Assembly (NCBI GenBank): GCA_905221605.1
Contig: CAJNDS010002523.1
Span: 1,237,098 to 1,301,097 of the forward strand
Source: Symbiodinium natans
Taxonomy: Eukaryota > Sar > Dinophyceae > Suessiales > Symbiodiniaceae
Length of the DNA stretch: 64,000 nt
Direction of reading: 5' to 3'
In this document: positions 1-11,268 of the stretch, piece by piece
Numbering within the stretch: position 1 is the stretch's first letter
Layout: every line of letters begins with the position of its first letter
Made by a program: the position numbers and the translations under genes
The notes under the pieces: model-generated
The model's input: the letters and a program-made list of their open reading frames with translations, nothing else
Database searches by the model: none
What the model was told of the DNA's origin: nothing

Positions 1-728
1 AACCCTAAACCCTAAACCCTGAAGCCCGGTGCTTGAGAAGCCGAGGAGCACTCACAGTAGCTGCATGCGGTTCCGACCCGATGGACGAAGTCCGTGTTTC
101 TCAGCTTTGTGCACCTCGGGTTGTTAAACTAGGGTTTTGGGGTTTAGGAGGGAGGGTTTAGGGTCTAGGGTTTAGGGTTTAGGGCTTAGGGCTTAGGGCT
201 TAGGGTTTAGGGTTTAGGGTTTAGGGCTAGAGTTTTGGAGGTTCTAGGGTGAAAAGTGGGGGCTTCAGGGCTCGGGTGGCTGTGGCCTTGCTGCTTGACA
301 TGGATCTTCTTCTACTGTTTGCTTACGAACCCCCAAAAAACAAAAGATAATAATCCCTATATTACCCTGAAAAGGAAGAATATTGCTACTTTTTGTGTTA
401 TTTTTTACAAATGGGAGTCTTCTGTTTAGTGGAAGGACATGCTACAAGCTCTTGAAGAAGTTGCGCTACCAGCCTCTTGAAAGTAGGGTTTAGGGTTTAG
501 GGCTTCGGGCTTCAAACTGTTTTTGGGAACAAGGGTTTCGGGATGTAGGGTTTAGGGTTGGAGGGAATATGGGTTTCAGGGTTCAGGGTTTAAGGTCATT
601 AAGGGGTTTGGCTGTCGGGCCCTCTTGCGCCACCCTCCAATGAGAATCCAGTGACCTAGAAGAACCCTAGAGCCCTTTTCACACAAGTCCCTTAATGTAC
701 CCCGGACACACCGTAGTCTTTATTACTC

Positions 729-821
729 GGTAGCCCAGAAACCATATTAATTCAGGGTATCTTTTTTGGTAGTTGTAGCTTGGAGCCCGAAACCCCCGAA
801 GAGGGTGTTCCCTGGGCTACC
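729..821. repeat. Degenerate inverted-repeat element (CTAGG/GTAGCCCAG family)
   Basis: The two ends are a perfect 10 bp inverted repeat, GGTAGCCCAG at 729 and CTGGGCTACC at 812. The interior (AGGGTATCTTTTTTGG...) resembles the other members of this roughly 100-113 bp family at 7.4, 13.9, 14.6, 31.5, 34.5 and 56.0 kb. No clear target duplication is seen here. Probably a small non-autonomous transposon or introner-like element. Confidence 0.5.
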
Positions 822-1085
822 AAGGTTCTGGGGACCTGCTTGGGTCCACATGATATAGGGTTTAGGGTTTAGTGCGAGAACCCCAAACCCCAAACCCCAA
901 ACCCCAAACCCCAAACCCCAAACCCCAAACCCCAAATCCTAAACCCTAAACCCTAAACCCTAAACCTTAAACCCTAAACCCTAAACCTTCATTGTGGGAG
1001 ACCCTGCACTGCATCCCTATTTTGGGAACCCCGTTCTGCCATACGAGGCGCTCCACGACCCTCACCGCTGAGTGGTTGAAGGCCT

Positions 1086-1172
1086 GCAAAGGCTTCTTGA
1101 GGGTTTAGGGTTTATAATAGGGTGGTTTAGGGTTTAGGGTTTAGGGTTTAGGGTTTAGGGTTTAGGGTTTAG
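1086..1172. repeat. TTTAGGG telomere-type array
   Basis: Tandem TTTAGGG units, preceded at 885-990 and followed at 1296-1352 by CCCTAAA units in the opposite orientation. Between them lie short unique islands of 60-110 bp. One island at about 1000-1100 reads openly on the minus strand. The whole stretch 1-4060 is a mosaic of this kind, and I recognise no gene in it. Confidence 0.85.
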
Positions 1173-1885
1173 GGGACTTCAAAGCACTGTCAAGCATAGT
1201 ATTGTCTATGTAATGGCCCCTTGAAGCCTATGGAGCATAAAACAGACCAAGCCCTACACCCTACACCCTCCACCCTCCACCCTACATCCTACACCCTAAA
1301 CCCTAAATCCTAAACCCTAAACCCTAAACCCTAAACCCTAAACCCTAAACCCACCCGGGGCTCCCTTACTTCCCTGGTTCGAGGTAACTGCTACGAAGCG
1401 GTCGGTGAAGAGAGCACCAGGTAGGCCCTCTAAACCCGAAAACCCTGCACCCTAAACCCTAAACCCTGAAACCTAAACCCCAAAGCCGAGGCCCTAAACC
1501 CTAACCCCTAAACCCTAAACCCTAAACCCTAAACCCCAAACCCCAAGCCCCAGACCCTAAGCCATCCTAAAATGGCCTCTGGGAGGACCGCGCGCACGTC
1601 CTCGCGATTCGGGCCCACGGAGGCGCAGCACAAGTGCCTGGATTTGAAGGCGGGGCTTCTGGGTTTAGGGTTTAGGGTTTGGGGTTTGGGGTTTGGGGTT
1701 TGGGGTTTGGGGTTTGGGGACTTGGGGCTGAAAGGCTGAAGCCCTATAGACCCAGCCAGAGTCCCAGGTTTAGGATTTAGGGTTTAGGGTTAAGGGTTTA
1801 GGGATAGGGTTTAGGGTTTCGGGTTTAGGGATGCTGCCTTGGACCGAGGTTTGGGGACCTTTCTGAAACATCCTCGAGGTAGTAT

Positions 1886-1985
1886 CTAGTTCATGGTTGG
1901 GATAGTATTAAAAATTTAAATGGATATTCTGTATTGGGTTGAAGTACCCTTAAAAATGTAAAATGTCACCCAACGATGACAAAGG
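1886..1985. repeat. Copy of a ~100-111 bp repeat that is an intron elsewhere
   Basis: Starts CTAGTTCATGGTTGGGATAG and ends CACCCAACGATGACAAAG, with GTTGGG and CCCAAC as imperfect inverted ends. The same element recurs at 12451-12561, where it exactly fills an intron of the caspase-like gene, and at 44929-45026. Here I cannot identify flanking exons. Confidence 0.6.
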
Positions 1986-3397
1986 TATAAGGGCCATATT
2001 AGGAGTATATTGCAAGGAGGGACCCCTAGAATGGACTCTTCAGCTTATTCCCCTATATAGAACCCATACACAAGCTCCCCGGATATGCAGTTATATGCAC
2101 CTTATATAGTCCCTACCTAAGTAGCCCCTAAATCGCCCGTGTGTATTCTTTCAGTGAACAGCGCTACATTCCTGAGGCATCCAGGCAGCGGGGGGAAACA
2201 TCATCAGCTGGGGAGCCAGGAAGGATCCCAACCCTAAACCCTAAACCCTAAACCCTAAACGGTACTTAAGGGGCTTGCCAGTGGGTCATGGCTCTCAAAC
2301 GGCCATATAGAAAGAGGCGTGGGGGGGGGGGGGGGGGGGTGGATCGAAACCATGAGCGGCCCCTTTCTCCGGGAGTTCCCAAGAAAAATACTTCCTTCAG
2401 TAGGGTTTAGGTTCAGGGTTTGGGGTTTAGGGTTTAGAGTTTAGGGTTTCTTTGATGACCGTGTGTGCCTTTGTATTGGGATGTTCCCCAGATACTACCA
2501 GTCCTTAACAGGGATTCGAGTACCCCGGCCCCCACCCCTATGAAAATCCCGATAAAATTAAGGCCGCTAGTATAAGGAGGAAGATCCCAAGCCTTATAGC
2601 TTCATTGACATAAAAGGGTCTTTTGTTCAGAAAATTCCTTACAGCGTCTATGCGAATATTCTCAAGGCACCCAAACAGGACACTAGACGTCATTAGATCA
2701 ACCCCAACCTGCAAGCCCTAAGTAAACCCTAAACCCTAAACCCTAAACCCTAAACCCTAAACTCTAAACCCTAAACCCTAAACCCTAAACCCCAAACACT
2801 AACTCCTAAACCCAGCACATTTCAATGCCCGAAGATCAGGGAGCCGCCAAAGGCACTGAGGAATGCGTGGAAGCTGGCTTACACTCATCCCAAGCACCTT
2901 CCACAGCAAAACAACCACCCTAGACCCAAGAGTCTACACCCTAAACCCTAAACCCTAAACCCTGAACCCTAAACCCTAAACCCTAAACCCTAACCCTGAA
3001 CCCTGAACCCTGAACCCTGAACCCTGAACCCTGAACCCTAAACCGCTTTCGGGTTGAGGACCCCCAGCCCTAAATGCTCTTCGGATGTGGGGCTGATGAT
3101 GGGTCATCTATCCGAAGCCCTGAACCCTGCGTTTAGCGTTTAGGGGGGGTTGGGGTTTAGGGGGGTTGGAGTTTAGGGTTTGGGGTTTAGGGTTTTAGGG
3201 TTTGGGGTTTAGGGGTTTGGGGGTTTGGGGTTTGGGGTTTAGGGTTTAGGGGTTAGGGTTTAGGATTTGGGGTTTAGGGTGGATTCGGGAAGCCCTTTGG
3301 GGCTTCTCCTTAGTCTCAGGTGCCACACTTCACTTCCCGTTTCTTGCAGTGAACTCCAACGCCAGATACCCAAACTCCAAACCCCTCAGAGACCAGA

Positions 3398-3580
3398 ACC
3401 AACCCTAAACCCTAAACCCTAAACCCTAAACCCTGAACCCTAAACCCTAAACCCTAAACCCTAAACCCTAAACCCTAAACCCTAAACCCTAAACCCTAAA
3501 CCCTAAACCCTAAACCCTAAACCCTAAACCCTAAACCCTAAACCCTAAAGCCTAAACCCTAAACCCTAAACCCTAAACCA
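3398..3580. repeat. CCCTAAA telomere-type array
   Basis: About 25 near-perfect CCCTAAA units with rare CCCTGAA and GCCTAAA variants. It is one of the longer interstitial arrays at the left side of the window. Confidence 0.9.
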
Positions 3581-4071
3581 ATTCAAAGCAAGGGTTCCGG
3601 GCTCAGGGACGTCGGCTAGTCCGACACGCTTTGAGGCTTTCACTTGAAGCACCCCCATTCTCCACTCCAACCTTTGGATTTCGGGTTTAGGGTTTAGGGT
3701 GTAAGGGGTAGGGAAGGCTTCGGGCTTAGGGCTGGGGGCTTCCGGGCGAAAGGTGTAGGGTTTCGGAGAGGTTGGCATTACAATCCTTAGTTTGCCTTTG
3801 GAACGGGCCACATACTGCCTGCAAGCTCCGAAGTCGCCCCGTCTGTTCGGGTCCACGGCAGGCTTGGGGGGGTCTTAAGACAACCTGTTGCGGGGTTCGG
3901 CGCGTAGGTTTCGAGGTGGTTGAGAAAACAAACATCTGAGTCTTTGTTTGTGGGCAAGCTGGTTTAGGCTTCAGGGTTTAGGGTTTTGGGGTTCAGGGTG
4001 TAGGGTTCAAGGATTGCCCATGCCCACAACCAGGGAACCCGCAGCAGAGACAATGTCCCTTACAATGCGCA

Positions 4072-4325
4072 GGCACATGTCATCCAGAAGCCGTCAAAGT
4101 ACCATTCGTTGCAGAAGCCGCTCTTGAAGAAAGAGATGCGCGACCTAGTTTCGTCTAACTTGAATCTGGATTTACTGCCGACATCTGAGAGCAATCTCCT
4201 CCTGGAACAGCTGAAACAAGATGAGTCTGCCGTTCCGCCTCCACATGCGCGGAGGCTCGAGGACGCGCTCCGTAGAGGCAGCATCATGCTTCTCAGGACC
4301 CTAATCCTGAACCGGCCTGGGTTGA
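4072..4325 (+). CDS. Coding-like island, plus strand, unidentified
   Basis: After a CAG at 4069-4071 the plus strand stays open for about 85 codons and reads like a charged helical protein (motifs KKEMRDLVSSNLNLDLLP and ARRLEDALRRGSIMLL). It stops just after entering the next spacer. A minus-strand frame over the same bases is also open but compositionally less protein-like. I do not recognise a family. It could be one exon of a plus-strand gene that also uses the islands near 6.9, 7.3, 8.3 and 9.3 kb; that grouping is conjecture. Confidence 0.35.
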
Positions 4326-4532
4326 AGGTTTGACTGGGCAGCTCAGAATCACTTTCCCTTTTTTGGGTTTAGGGTGTAGGGCTTAGGGTTGAGGACTTAG
4401 AGGGCTGACCCCCTTACTGTCAAAGCTCTTGGAAAACCAGTAACCCCACATCCATCATCCCCCACCTGCCATGGCAACAGCGCCCACGTCAGGTAACGCG
4501 GAAGCGCCATGCGGCTGAAATTCAATCCCTAA

Positions 4533-4652
4533 ACCCTAAACCCTAAACCCTGAACCCTGAACCCTAAACCCTAAACCCTAAACCCTAAACCCTAAACCCT
4601 AAACCCTAAACCCTAAACCCTAAACCCTAAACCCTAAACCCTAAACCCTAAA
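4533..4652. repeat. CCCTAAA telomere-type array
   Basis: Tandem CCCTAAA, about 17 units. A TTTAGGG array of similar length in the opposite orientation follows at 4937-5028. Confidence 0.9.
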
Positions 4653-4936
4653 CCACAGGTGACTCGGGATCTCCGGGCGTTGGAGGTGGGGTGGGCTTCA
4701 GGACTTTGTCACAAAAACGACGCCGTGTTTAAACCACCTGTAACCCCCCTAAACCCTAGACCCTAAACCCTCAAACCCTCTGACCCCTTGAACCCGAAGG
4801 GTAGATCCTTGATCCGCACAGTCGGCGGTGAAGAGGGACAAAGGCTTGCCAGGGTTGGTTTAAAGTTTAAAGGCATGGGGTTGGTAGGGGGTTTCTAGGC
4901 TTCCAAGAGGGTGCTTTTCGACCCCCCGCCCGCCCG

Positions 4937-5028
4937 GTTTAGGGTTTAGGGTTTAGGGTTTAGGGTTTAGGGTTTAGGGTTTAGGGTTTAGGGTTTAGGG
5001 TTTAGGGTTTAGGGTTTAGGGTTTAGGG
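4937..5028. repeat. TTTAGGG telomere-type array
   Basis: About 13 perfect TTTAGGG units, in inverted orientation relative to the CCCTAAA array 300 bp to its left. Confidence 0.9.
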
Positions 5029-5159
5029 TGGTTTCGCGTGTTTTGTTGGCGGAAAAGGAGAAGAAGGGGACACTGGGGGTCCTGAGTACGGAGGAATGAA
5101 GCGTAGCAAGAACCAGACCTCCAAAAGATCCTAGCTCTATGAGGGATTTAGGGGTTAGG

Positions 5160-5356
5160 GTTTCAGGGTGAGCGCTTGCTCTGATTTTCCTCCGTAACGC
5201 TGGGCTTGCGTCTTGTGCTGCTAAGCCCACGCTGTCTTTTCGGACTGTAAGCCCTATAAACCTTGCGGAGCTGCGCAGGTCCTGCATCAACCGGTGAGAA
5301 TACACTCTGCTGTCGATGTCAGCTCGGTGTCTTGGGGTAGTTTGAAACCTCCTCAT
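5160..5356 (-). CDS. Coding-like island, minus strand, unidentified
   Basis: About 60 codons are open on the minus strand between repeat arrays and read like protein (RHRADIDSRVYSHRLMQDLR, then VRKDSVGLAAQDASPALRRK). No family recognised. The frame runs on into translated telomeric repeat, so only the unique part is meaningful. Low confidence as an exon. Confidence 0.25.
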
Positions 5357-6006
5357 GACATCCCAAACCCTAAACCCCTCGTCTCCGATACCCTAAACCC
5401 TAAACCCCTAAGAAAACCCTCAGCCCCTCAACCCTTGATGCAGGAGTGGCGGCTTTCAGAGCAGCATGCAGCCCAGGGCGCTCTAGGCCCCTAAACCCTA
5501 AACCTGCAACCCTCAACCCTCAACCCTAAACCCTAAGCCCTCAACCCTAAAGCCTAAACCCTACACTCTGATTGGGGCTTAGGATCGAGGGTTTTGGGCT
5601 TTGGGTTTCTTGTGCAGGGGCTATGTGGGTAAGGGTAGTCAGGGCAGTCAGGGTTAGGGTTTAGGGTCTCTACACATTTGGTAAGGGTAGTTTGGGGGGT
5701 AGCATCGAACCAACTATGATTCACGCGGGCTTGGGGTTTAGGGTCCCGAAACCTCACGCCCGAAACCTCAAACTCTAAATCCTACACCCTACCCTACACC
5801 CTAAACCCTGAACCGTAAACCCTCAGCCAAACCCTAAACCCTAAACCTTAAACCCTAAACCCTAAACCCTGAACCCTAAACCCTAAACCCTAAACCAAGG
5901 TATGGAAGGCTTCAGCAAACCAGACACAAGATATCTGCAAGTCTCCTGGCTGCTCTGCATGCTAAAAGAGCCCAAGATGCCTTGAATGAAGGGACTTTGC
6001 GGTTGG

Positions 6007-6147
6007 GGTTTAGGGTTTAGGGTTTAGGGTTTAGGGTTTAGGGTTTAGGGTTTAGGGTTTAGGGTTTAGGGTTTAGGGTTTAGGGTTTAGGGTTTTTGGT
6101 TTAGGGTTTAGGGTTTAGGGTTTAGGGTTTAGCGTTTAGGGTTTAGG
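6007..6147. repeat. TTTAGGG telomere-type array
   Basis: About 20 TTTAGGG units. It is followed at 6166-6181 by a cytosine homopolymer and at 6288-6415 by a second TTTAGGG array with the same orientation. Confidence 0.9.
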
Positions 6148-6287
6148 GACCGCACTTCTTGCTGACCCCCCCCCCCCCCCTTCCTGCCCCAATTTCGGGT
6201 TGAGGTGGATCCCTTCAAGGCTCTTTGGGCTCGCCGGGAGGGGTCCACTGCCACCTCGCGAGTTGTTCAAATCTTGCATGGAGGTTC

Positions 6288-6415
6288 GGTTTAGGGTTTA
6301 GGGTTTAGGGTTTAGGGTTTAGGGTTTAGGGTTTAGGGTTTAGGGTTTAGGGTTTAGGGTTTAGGGTTTAGGGTTTAGGGCTTAGGGTTTAGGGTTCAGG
6401 GTTTAGGGTCGAGGG
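6288..6415. repeat. TTTAGGG telomere-type array
   Basis: About 17 units, degenerating at the right end into CTTAGGG, TTCAGGG and TCGAGGG variants. Confidence 0.9.
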
Positions 6416-6861
6416 CTTAGGGCACTAGGGTTTAGGATTCTTCCATTGTCATGGCTCGCAAAGTTGAAAAGACGCATTCCACTTGTGCGGCTTACTTCGC
6501 TTCATAGCAAAGAACCTTACCCCTCCCAAACCCAAAAACGCTAAACCCAAAACCTTAAACTTTAAACCCGAAACCATAACCCAGTAGCCTGGGAACCTTT
6601 TGGCATATATCTGGTGTATCTAAGCCCCCTCAAGAAAGGCAACGGAATTAGGGTACTCTAAGGGTTCAGGGTGCTTCAGGTTTGCAAACCCTGGGGGGTT
6701 CAGGCTGTAAGGCTGAAGGTGGCGAACATCTGACATGGATATGATCTCAACTCCCGAAACGCTAAAAACTCATTACGAACCCTAGAGTGTCCCTAAAGAA
6801 AACCCTAAGGAAACATAGCCGTGAGAACCCTAGAAGCCCGAATAGAGTTTGGGGGTTGGGG

Positions 6862-6958
6862 CGAACCTCCAAGCGTCTGCTTGCGGCGGGGCTCGGAAAG
6901 GAAGACTCTGCCACATTCGAACCCCACAGTCGCCCCAAGGTTGCCTCCCCCTCATCTA
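6862..6958 (+). CDS. Coding-like island, plus strand, unidentified
   Basis: The plus strand reads RTSKRLLAAGLGKEDSATFE followed by PHSRPKVASPSS without a stop, and runs directly into a TTTAGGG array (6958-7085), whose GTTTAG could serve as donor. No family recognised. Confidence 0.25.
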
Positions 6959-7085
6959 GGTTTAGGGTTTAGGGTTTAGGGTTTAGGGTTTAGGGTTTAG
7001 GGTTTAGGGTTTAGGGTTTAGGGTTTAGGGTTTAGGGTTTAGGGGTTAGGGGTTAGGGGTTAGGGTTTAGGGTTTAGGGTTTAGG
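6958..7085. repeat. TTTAGGG telomere-type array
   Basis: About 18 units, including three consecutive TTAGGGG variants near 7040-7062. Confidence 0.9.
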
Positions 7086-7380
7086 CCCTCATCTCTAAAC
7101 CCCAAAAGCCCTAAAGGTCTAAAAGCCAGTGAATGGTGCCAGTCTAGGGCTTCCTTCTTGTGGCATCCTAGCAAATGGGATCGGCATCTGTCAGGAGCGC
7201 TGCCCTCGCCGAGGCCGCGTTGCCTCACGGAGCCAGGGAGTGTCTAGGGGGCCGAAACCCGAAACCCTAAACCCGAAACCGCGGGAGCTGCTTGCCGGAC
7301 TTGCATCCGAGGCCCGCGAATGTCGCACAGAGAGGGTTGCAATTGGGGTCCCACTCTCTTGGGCTTCAGGGTTGAGGGCT

Positions 7381-7498
7381 CTTAGCAGCCCTGCAATTAA
7401 CAATCGCATTTTAATAAGGGCACCCTTTTTTGGGTTGGTTATTTTATAAGGGAAACCAGAACCAAAAAAAGGGTAAAGGGTGCCACTGGGCTCCCAAG
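7381..7498. repeat. Degenerate inverted-repeat element
   Basis: Shares the interior GGGCACCCTTTTTTGGGTTG and AAAAAAAGGGTAAAGGGTGC with the copies at 31477 and 56033, and has decayed GCAGCCCTG/CACTGGGCT ends. Member of the same small family. Confidence 0.45.
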
Positions 7499-8284
7499 GC
7501 TTCAGGGTGCAGGGCTTTAGGGTCTAGGTTTTAGGGTTTAGGATTTGGGGCTTAAGTTTTCGGAATTACGGTCTAGGTCTTAGGCTTTAGGGTTTAGGTT
7601 TCCGGGTTTTAGGGTCAAGGTTTTGGGCTTTAGGGTTTAGGATTTCGGGTTGAGGGCTTAGGATTTAGGGTTTTGGATTTAGGGTTTAGGGCCTAGGTTG
7701 TAGGGTCTTCGGGTTTAGGATTTACGGTGTTGGGGCATTCTGCATTCATTGCTTTTTCTGAGGGTTTAGGGTTGAGGGTTCAGCATCTCCAGTCGCAGCA
7801 TTCACTAGTCAAGCAACTTGTTGAGCGACGGAGACATACCCACTCGCCCATTGAGTCCCACAACAATTAGGAAACTATTTCGCTTTGCATAGAAATCCAC
7901 AAGCAAGCTTACATCCTCTTCAACCCTAAGCCCTAAACCCTAAACCCTAAAAACCCCACAGTAGCCCCACAACACTAAAGCCCAAGGCCTAGCAATGCCC
8001 ACGGAAAGATTTGCCGAACCCTAAACCCTAAACCCTAAACCCTAAACCCTAAACCCTAGGCCCTAAACCCGAAACACAACCTGCCCGCGGCCTCTGCGGT
8101 TCTAGGGCTTTGGGTTTCATGAGAGTTTAGGGTTTAGGGCTTAGGGTTTAAGTCACGCGAGGCCGAGTGTGCACAAGCAAGAGGCATGGCTGAAGCCGAA
8201 GACCGACACCCCAACCCCTGGAAAACCTGGAAACCTGGAAACCCTGAAAACCCTGAAACCCTGAAACCCTGAAACCCGAAACCC

Positions 8285-8336
8285 GGATCCACAAGCCCAG
8301 CTGCGCATCAGGGATGGCGCGTCGCGGCTGCTCAGG
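8285..8336 (+). CDS. Short coding-like island, plus strand
   Basis: After CCCAG the plus strand reads LRIRDGASRLLR and could end at a GC donor (GCTGGA). Unidentified; reported because its splice-like borders resemble those of the better supported exons. Confidence 0.25.
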
Positions 8337-8353
8337 CTGGACAAACCTTACGG

Positions 8354-8466
8354 CTTGGCTACACTTAGGAGGGTAGTAAAAAACTAAACTTTTAGCTGCC
8401 TTATTCAGAAACCCAATAAACCCAAAAAAGCTAAAGATCTAAAGTTACAGTAAAGCACCACAAAGA
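8354..8466. repeat. Dispersed ~110 bp repeat, copy 1
   Basis: Shares GGAGGGTAG, AACTTTTAGCTGCCTTA, AACCCAATAAACCCAAAAA and CTAAAGATCTAAAGTTACAG with copies at 39216-39316 and 58304-58413. TTTAGCT and AGCTAAA form an internal inverted pair. Probably a MITE-like element. Confidence 0.6.
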
Positions 8467-8882
8467 CGGGATCCGGTTGAGGGTTTAGGGTTTAGGAGTC
8501 CCTTGTTATATCACCCTTTTATACGCTCTGCAGTTTAAGGGCCCACACCTCGGATCCCATAAAGTCCTTTTAAGCAAGTATACCTGACAAACCTGGGCAT
8601 CCACTGGTTACGTTGCGGGCCTAGGCTCTGGGGTTCGGTTTAGGGTTTAGAGTTTAGGGATTTAGGGTTTAGGGTTTCGGGTTGAATTAGGGTTTGGGGG
8701 CTTTAGGGTTTAAGGGTTTAGGGTCTTAGGGTTTAGGGTGTAGGGCTTGGGGCTTTTGGGGTTGTAGGGCCTTTTCGGATTTTAGGGCGTCATGTTTGGT
8801 CCAGCTCGGGGCGTCCCAGGCGTCAAACTGGAGCTATGATAGGGTTGAGGGTTCAGCGTTCAGGGGTCCTAGACCCCCTAAC

Positions 8883-8916
8883 CGCCCCCCCACCCCCCCC
8901 ACCCCCCCCACCCCCC

Positions 8917-8952
<36 letters not shown>
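8883..8952. repeat. Cytosine homopolymer tract
   Basis: About 70 bp that is nearly pure C with a few A interruptions. It is the longest of many poly-C/poly-G tracts in the window (others near 2322, 6166, 9773, 17360, 23511, 24136, 36925, 39757 and 43935). Confidence 0.9.
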
Positions 8953-8954
<2 letters not shown>

Positions 8955-9240
8955 TCGGGAGCGCCCTCATAACACATTTTTCGGGGCACTTGGGAAGTTT
9001 GGGTGTGCGGGCTTTAGTTAGGCTGGATGGTTTATATAACACTAAACTCTCCAGACCCTGGGCCCTACAAAGCCAGAAGGAAATTCATTAGGCTTGAGTA
9101 GTAGCTCTACACCCTAAATCTTCAACCCTCTCGAGCTTAGGGTTTATAGGGCTTCCTGACCCTAAGCACTAAGCCCTAAGCCCTAAGCCCTACACCCTAA
9201 ACCCTAAACCCTAGGCCCTAAACCCAAAGTGGGCACCAAG

Positions 9241-9315
9241 GCGCTGGACACATCGATGCAGCTGGCTGAGGTGGATCGGCTGCGGCTCAGCTGGTCCGTC
9301 CTACAAGACCTTCAG
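9241..9315 (+). CDS. Plus-strand exon-like island, unidentified protein
   Basis: A 75 bp phase-0 segment lies between CACCAAG and a GTAGGG donor. It reads ALDTSMQLAEVDRLRL then SWSVLQDLQ, typical of an amphipathic helix. The left flank is CCCTAAA repeat, the right flank TTTAGGG repeat. The clean AG|G acceptor and CAG|GT donor make it one of the better plus-strand exon candidates. The protein family is not recognised. Confidence 0.45.
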
Positions 9316-10012
9316 GTAGGGTTTAGGGTTTAGGGCTTAGGGCTTAGGGTTTAGGGTTCAGGGTTCAGGGTTCAAGGTTTAGGGTTTAGGGTTTAGGGTT
9401 TAGGGCTGAGGGTTTAGGGTTTAGGGTTTCGGGTCTAAAGGTTTAGGGTTTAGGGGCGCTGGGCCCAGAACACTCGCATTGAACGGTAGAATGGCTGTCT
9501 ACCATCTAAGTCAAGGGCCTTCTTCGGTATGCCAAATAGTAAAGTTTACTAAAGAAACAGAAAACCAACTAGAGGGCGCCTAAACCGTAAGAAGGTACAC
9601 CAGAGTAAGCACTAATTAAATCATCAGCCTCGTACCCGAAACCCTACAAACCCTCTACCCCATTAAACTAAGCCCTAGAAGCGAAGCCCTATATGACCCC
9701 AACAAAACATCTGAACGCTACCATCAGCCCATAAGAAGCCCAAACCCTATATAACCCCCGCTCTCACCCCTTCCCCCCCCCCCCCCCCCCCCCCCCCCCA
9801 CCAGGAGAAAAAAAACAGAGAAACCCTAGCGCCAAACCCCAAAAGTCCCAAACCCCTATAAGAAGCGCTAAGCCCCAAATATCTCGCCCCAATAGTCCTA
9901 CACGTATATTCTAGACGTTATTTAGATTTTGGGGTTAGGGTTTAGTGTTTAGGCTTTAGGGCTTAGGGAATAATTAGGGTTTAGGGTTTAGGGAAACCCC
10001 TCCATAAGAAGC

Positions 10013-10082
10013 CCGGCGGCAGGTAGCGGCTCGCGAGGTACGCGGCCGTCGACTTGTGCTCCGGCCGCTGGACGGCACAGGC
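10013..10082 (-). CDS. Possible further exon of the caspase-like gene
   Basis: On the minus strand TTTGCAG precedes an open segment reading ACAVQRPEHKSTAAYLASRY, ending at a possible GC donor. It starts in phase 0, which matches the end of the exon at 11174-11268, so it may be the next exon downstream of the caspase-like domain. No independent family evidence. Confidence 0.35.
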
Positions 10083-10491
10083 CTGCAAAGCCGCCGAGCC
10101 CTCTTCTTTCCACTTTTTTGGGTGAGTTTAGGGTTTAGGGTTTGGGGTTGGGGTTTAGGATTTAGGTTTTAGGGTTTGGGGTTTAGAGTTTGGGGTTTGG
10201 GGTTTAGGGTTTAGGGGCCGCCAAGTGCTTGCGACTTGTCTGAGGGTTTTAGGGTTTTAGGGTTGTAGGGTGTTAGGCGTTAGGGTAAGTTTAGGGTTTA
10301 GGGCCTAGTGGTTTAGGGCTTAGGGGTTTAAGGATTTAGGGTTGAGAGGGTTGAAGGATCTGGTTCTTCGAAGGGAATGAGAGAATCAGGCACCCGATAT
10401 CCCCCCGTATATACACTTTTCGGGGTTCTATAGGGTAACTAATTACTTCATTCCCGACTCAGAACCACTCTAGGGTCCTCAATTATTGCAG

Positions 10492-10556
10492 GGTCTTGAT
10501 GCAAGAGGGCGCTGCTGGGGTCAACCTGTTTGTGGCCTTCTACAGCTTCCAGGAGG
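10492..10556 (+). CDS. Exon-like island of uncertain strand
   Basis: Plus strand: after ATTATTGCAG the frame reads VLMQEGAAGVNLFVAFYSFQ with an acidic end. The minus strand is also open and contains a 30 bp phase-0 segment (VDPSSALLHQ) with an AG|G acceptor and GA donor that would fit between the 11174 and 10013 exons of the minus-strand gene. The sequence alone does not decide. Confidence 0.35.
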
Positions 10557-10558
10557 AT

Positions 10559-10630
10559 GAAACTATACTCCCCTTAGAACCTTAATAAAACGAATATTTT
10601 TAATACACACTTGGGTTTTATATAGACAAA
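10559..10630. repeat. Dispersed AT-rich repeat, copy 1
   Basis: Starts CTATACTCCCCTTAGAACC and continues AATATTTTTAATACACACTTGGGTTTTATATA. A second copy is at 11760-11832. Both copies begin exactly at the border of a coding-like island, which suggests an intron-associated element. Confidence 0.55.
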
Positions 10631-10668
10631 AACTATTCTATTTCGAACATCCCCACCCTCTCACTCTG

Positions 10669-11000
10669 GGGTTGGGCACTCCAGCAACCCTCTGGGGCTG
10701 GGCACTCTGGGGACAATCTGGGAGAGGGAGACTCTGGGGTTGGGCACTCCAGGGAGACTCTGGGGCTGGGCACTCTAAGGAGAGTCTGGGGTTGGGCCTC
10801 TGGGGTTGGGCACTCCAGAGAGACTCTAAATTTGGGCAAAGCAGGGAAACTGTGGGGTGGGAGACTCTGGGCTGGGCACTCCGGAGACACAGGTGGTTGG
10901 GCACCCTAAGGAGACTCTGGGGTTGGGCCTCTGGGGTGCTCTGGGCTCCAGGGACACTCTAGAGTTCGGCACTCCAGGGACACTTTGGGGTTGGGCAGTC
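10669..11000. repeat. GC-rich minisatellite
   Basis: Irregular tandem repeats of roughly 30-40 bp built on CTCTGGGGTTGGGCACTCCAG. The open frames over it on both strands (Pro/Ser-rich or Trp/Gly-rich) are products of the repeat, not a gene. Confidence 0.8.
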
Positions 11001-11173
11001 CAGGGATGAGCGAGGAGTAGACCGGGCGACGCGAAGAGCTGCGGGCGAAGAGAAGAGTTCCGGGCGAGGAGAAGAGTTGAGTTTGAAATCTAACAACCCC
11101 ACACCGAGGGTGGGGAATAAAAAATAATTCAGGCTTAAGGGCCTGCCGAGTTTCTAGGGCTTGGGGGGGGGGC

Positions 11174-11268
11174 CTTGGTCTGCTCGTACATCTCAAGTGT
11201 TTCCTCGACGACCTGCTGCTGCACGGCGTCCAGAAGCTCGCCTTTAAGCAGGGGAAGTCGTGAGAATC
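11174..11268 (-). CDS. Caspase-like gene, exon 7
   Basis: Begins after CAAAG and completes the split codon left by the previous exon. It reads LPLLKGELLDAVQQQVVEET and EMYEQTK, which matches the helix after the last core strand of the C14 fold, where helical segments with V..V..T patterns are usual. Ends in phase 0 at a GCCCCC donor, the only GC donor seen in this gene. Confidence 0.6.

Noticed and set aside
1-20. A true chromosome end at the left border
   Set aside because: The first bases are CCCTAAA, but only two to three units long and no different from dozens of internal arrays; nothing marks a terminal telomere.
1370-1430. Minus-strand LFTDRFVAVTSNQGSK as a phosphoglucose isomerase exon
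   Set aside because: The resemblance is short, and no neighbouring exon of such a gene was found.
10633-10962. Overlapping open frames of 85-96 codons on both strands
   Set aside because: All follow the period of the local GC-rich minisatellite and have no splice-like borders.
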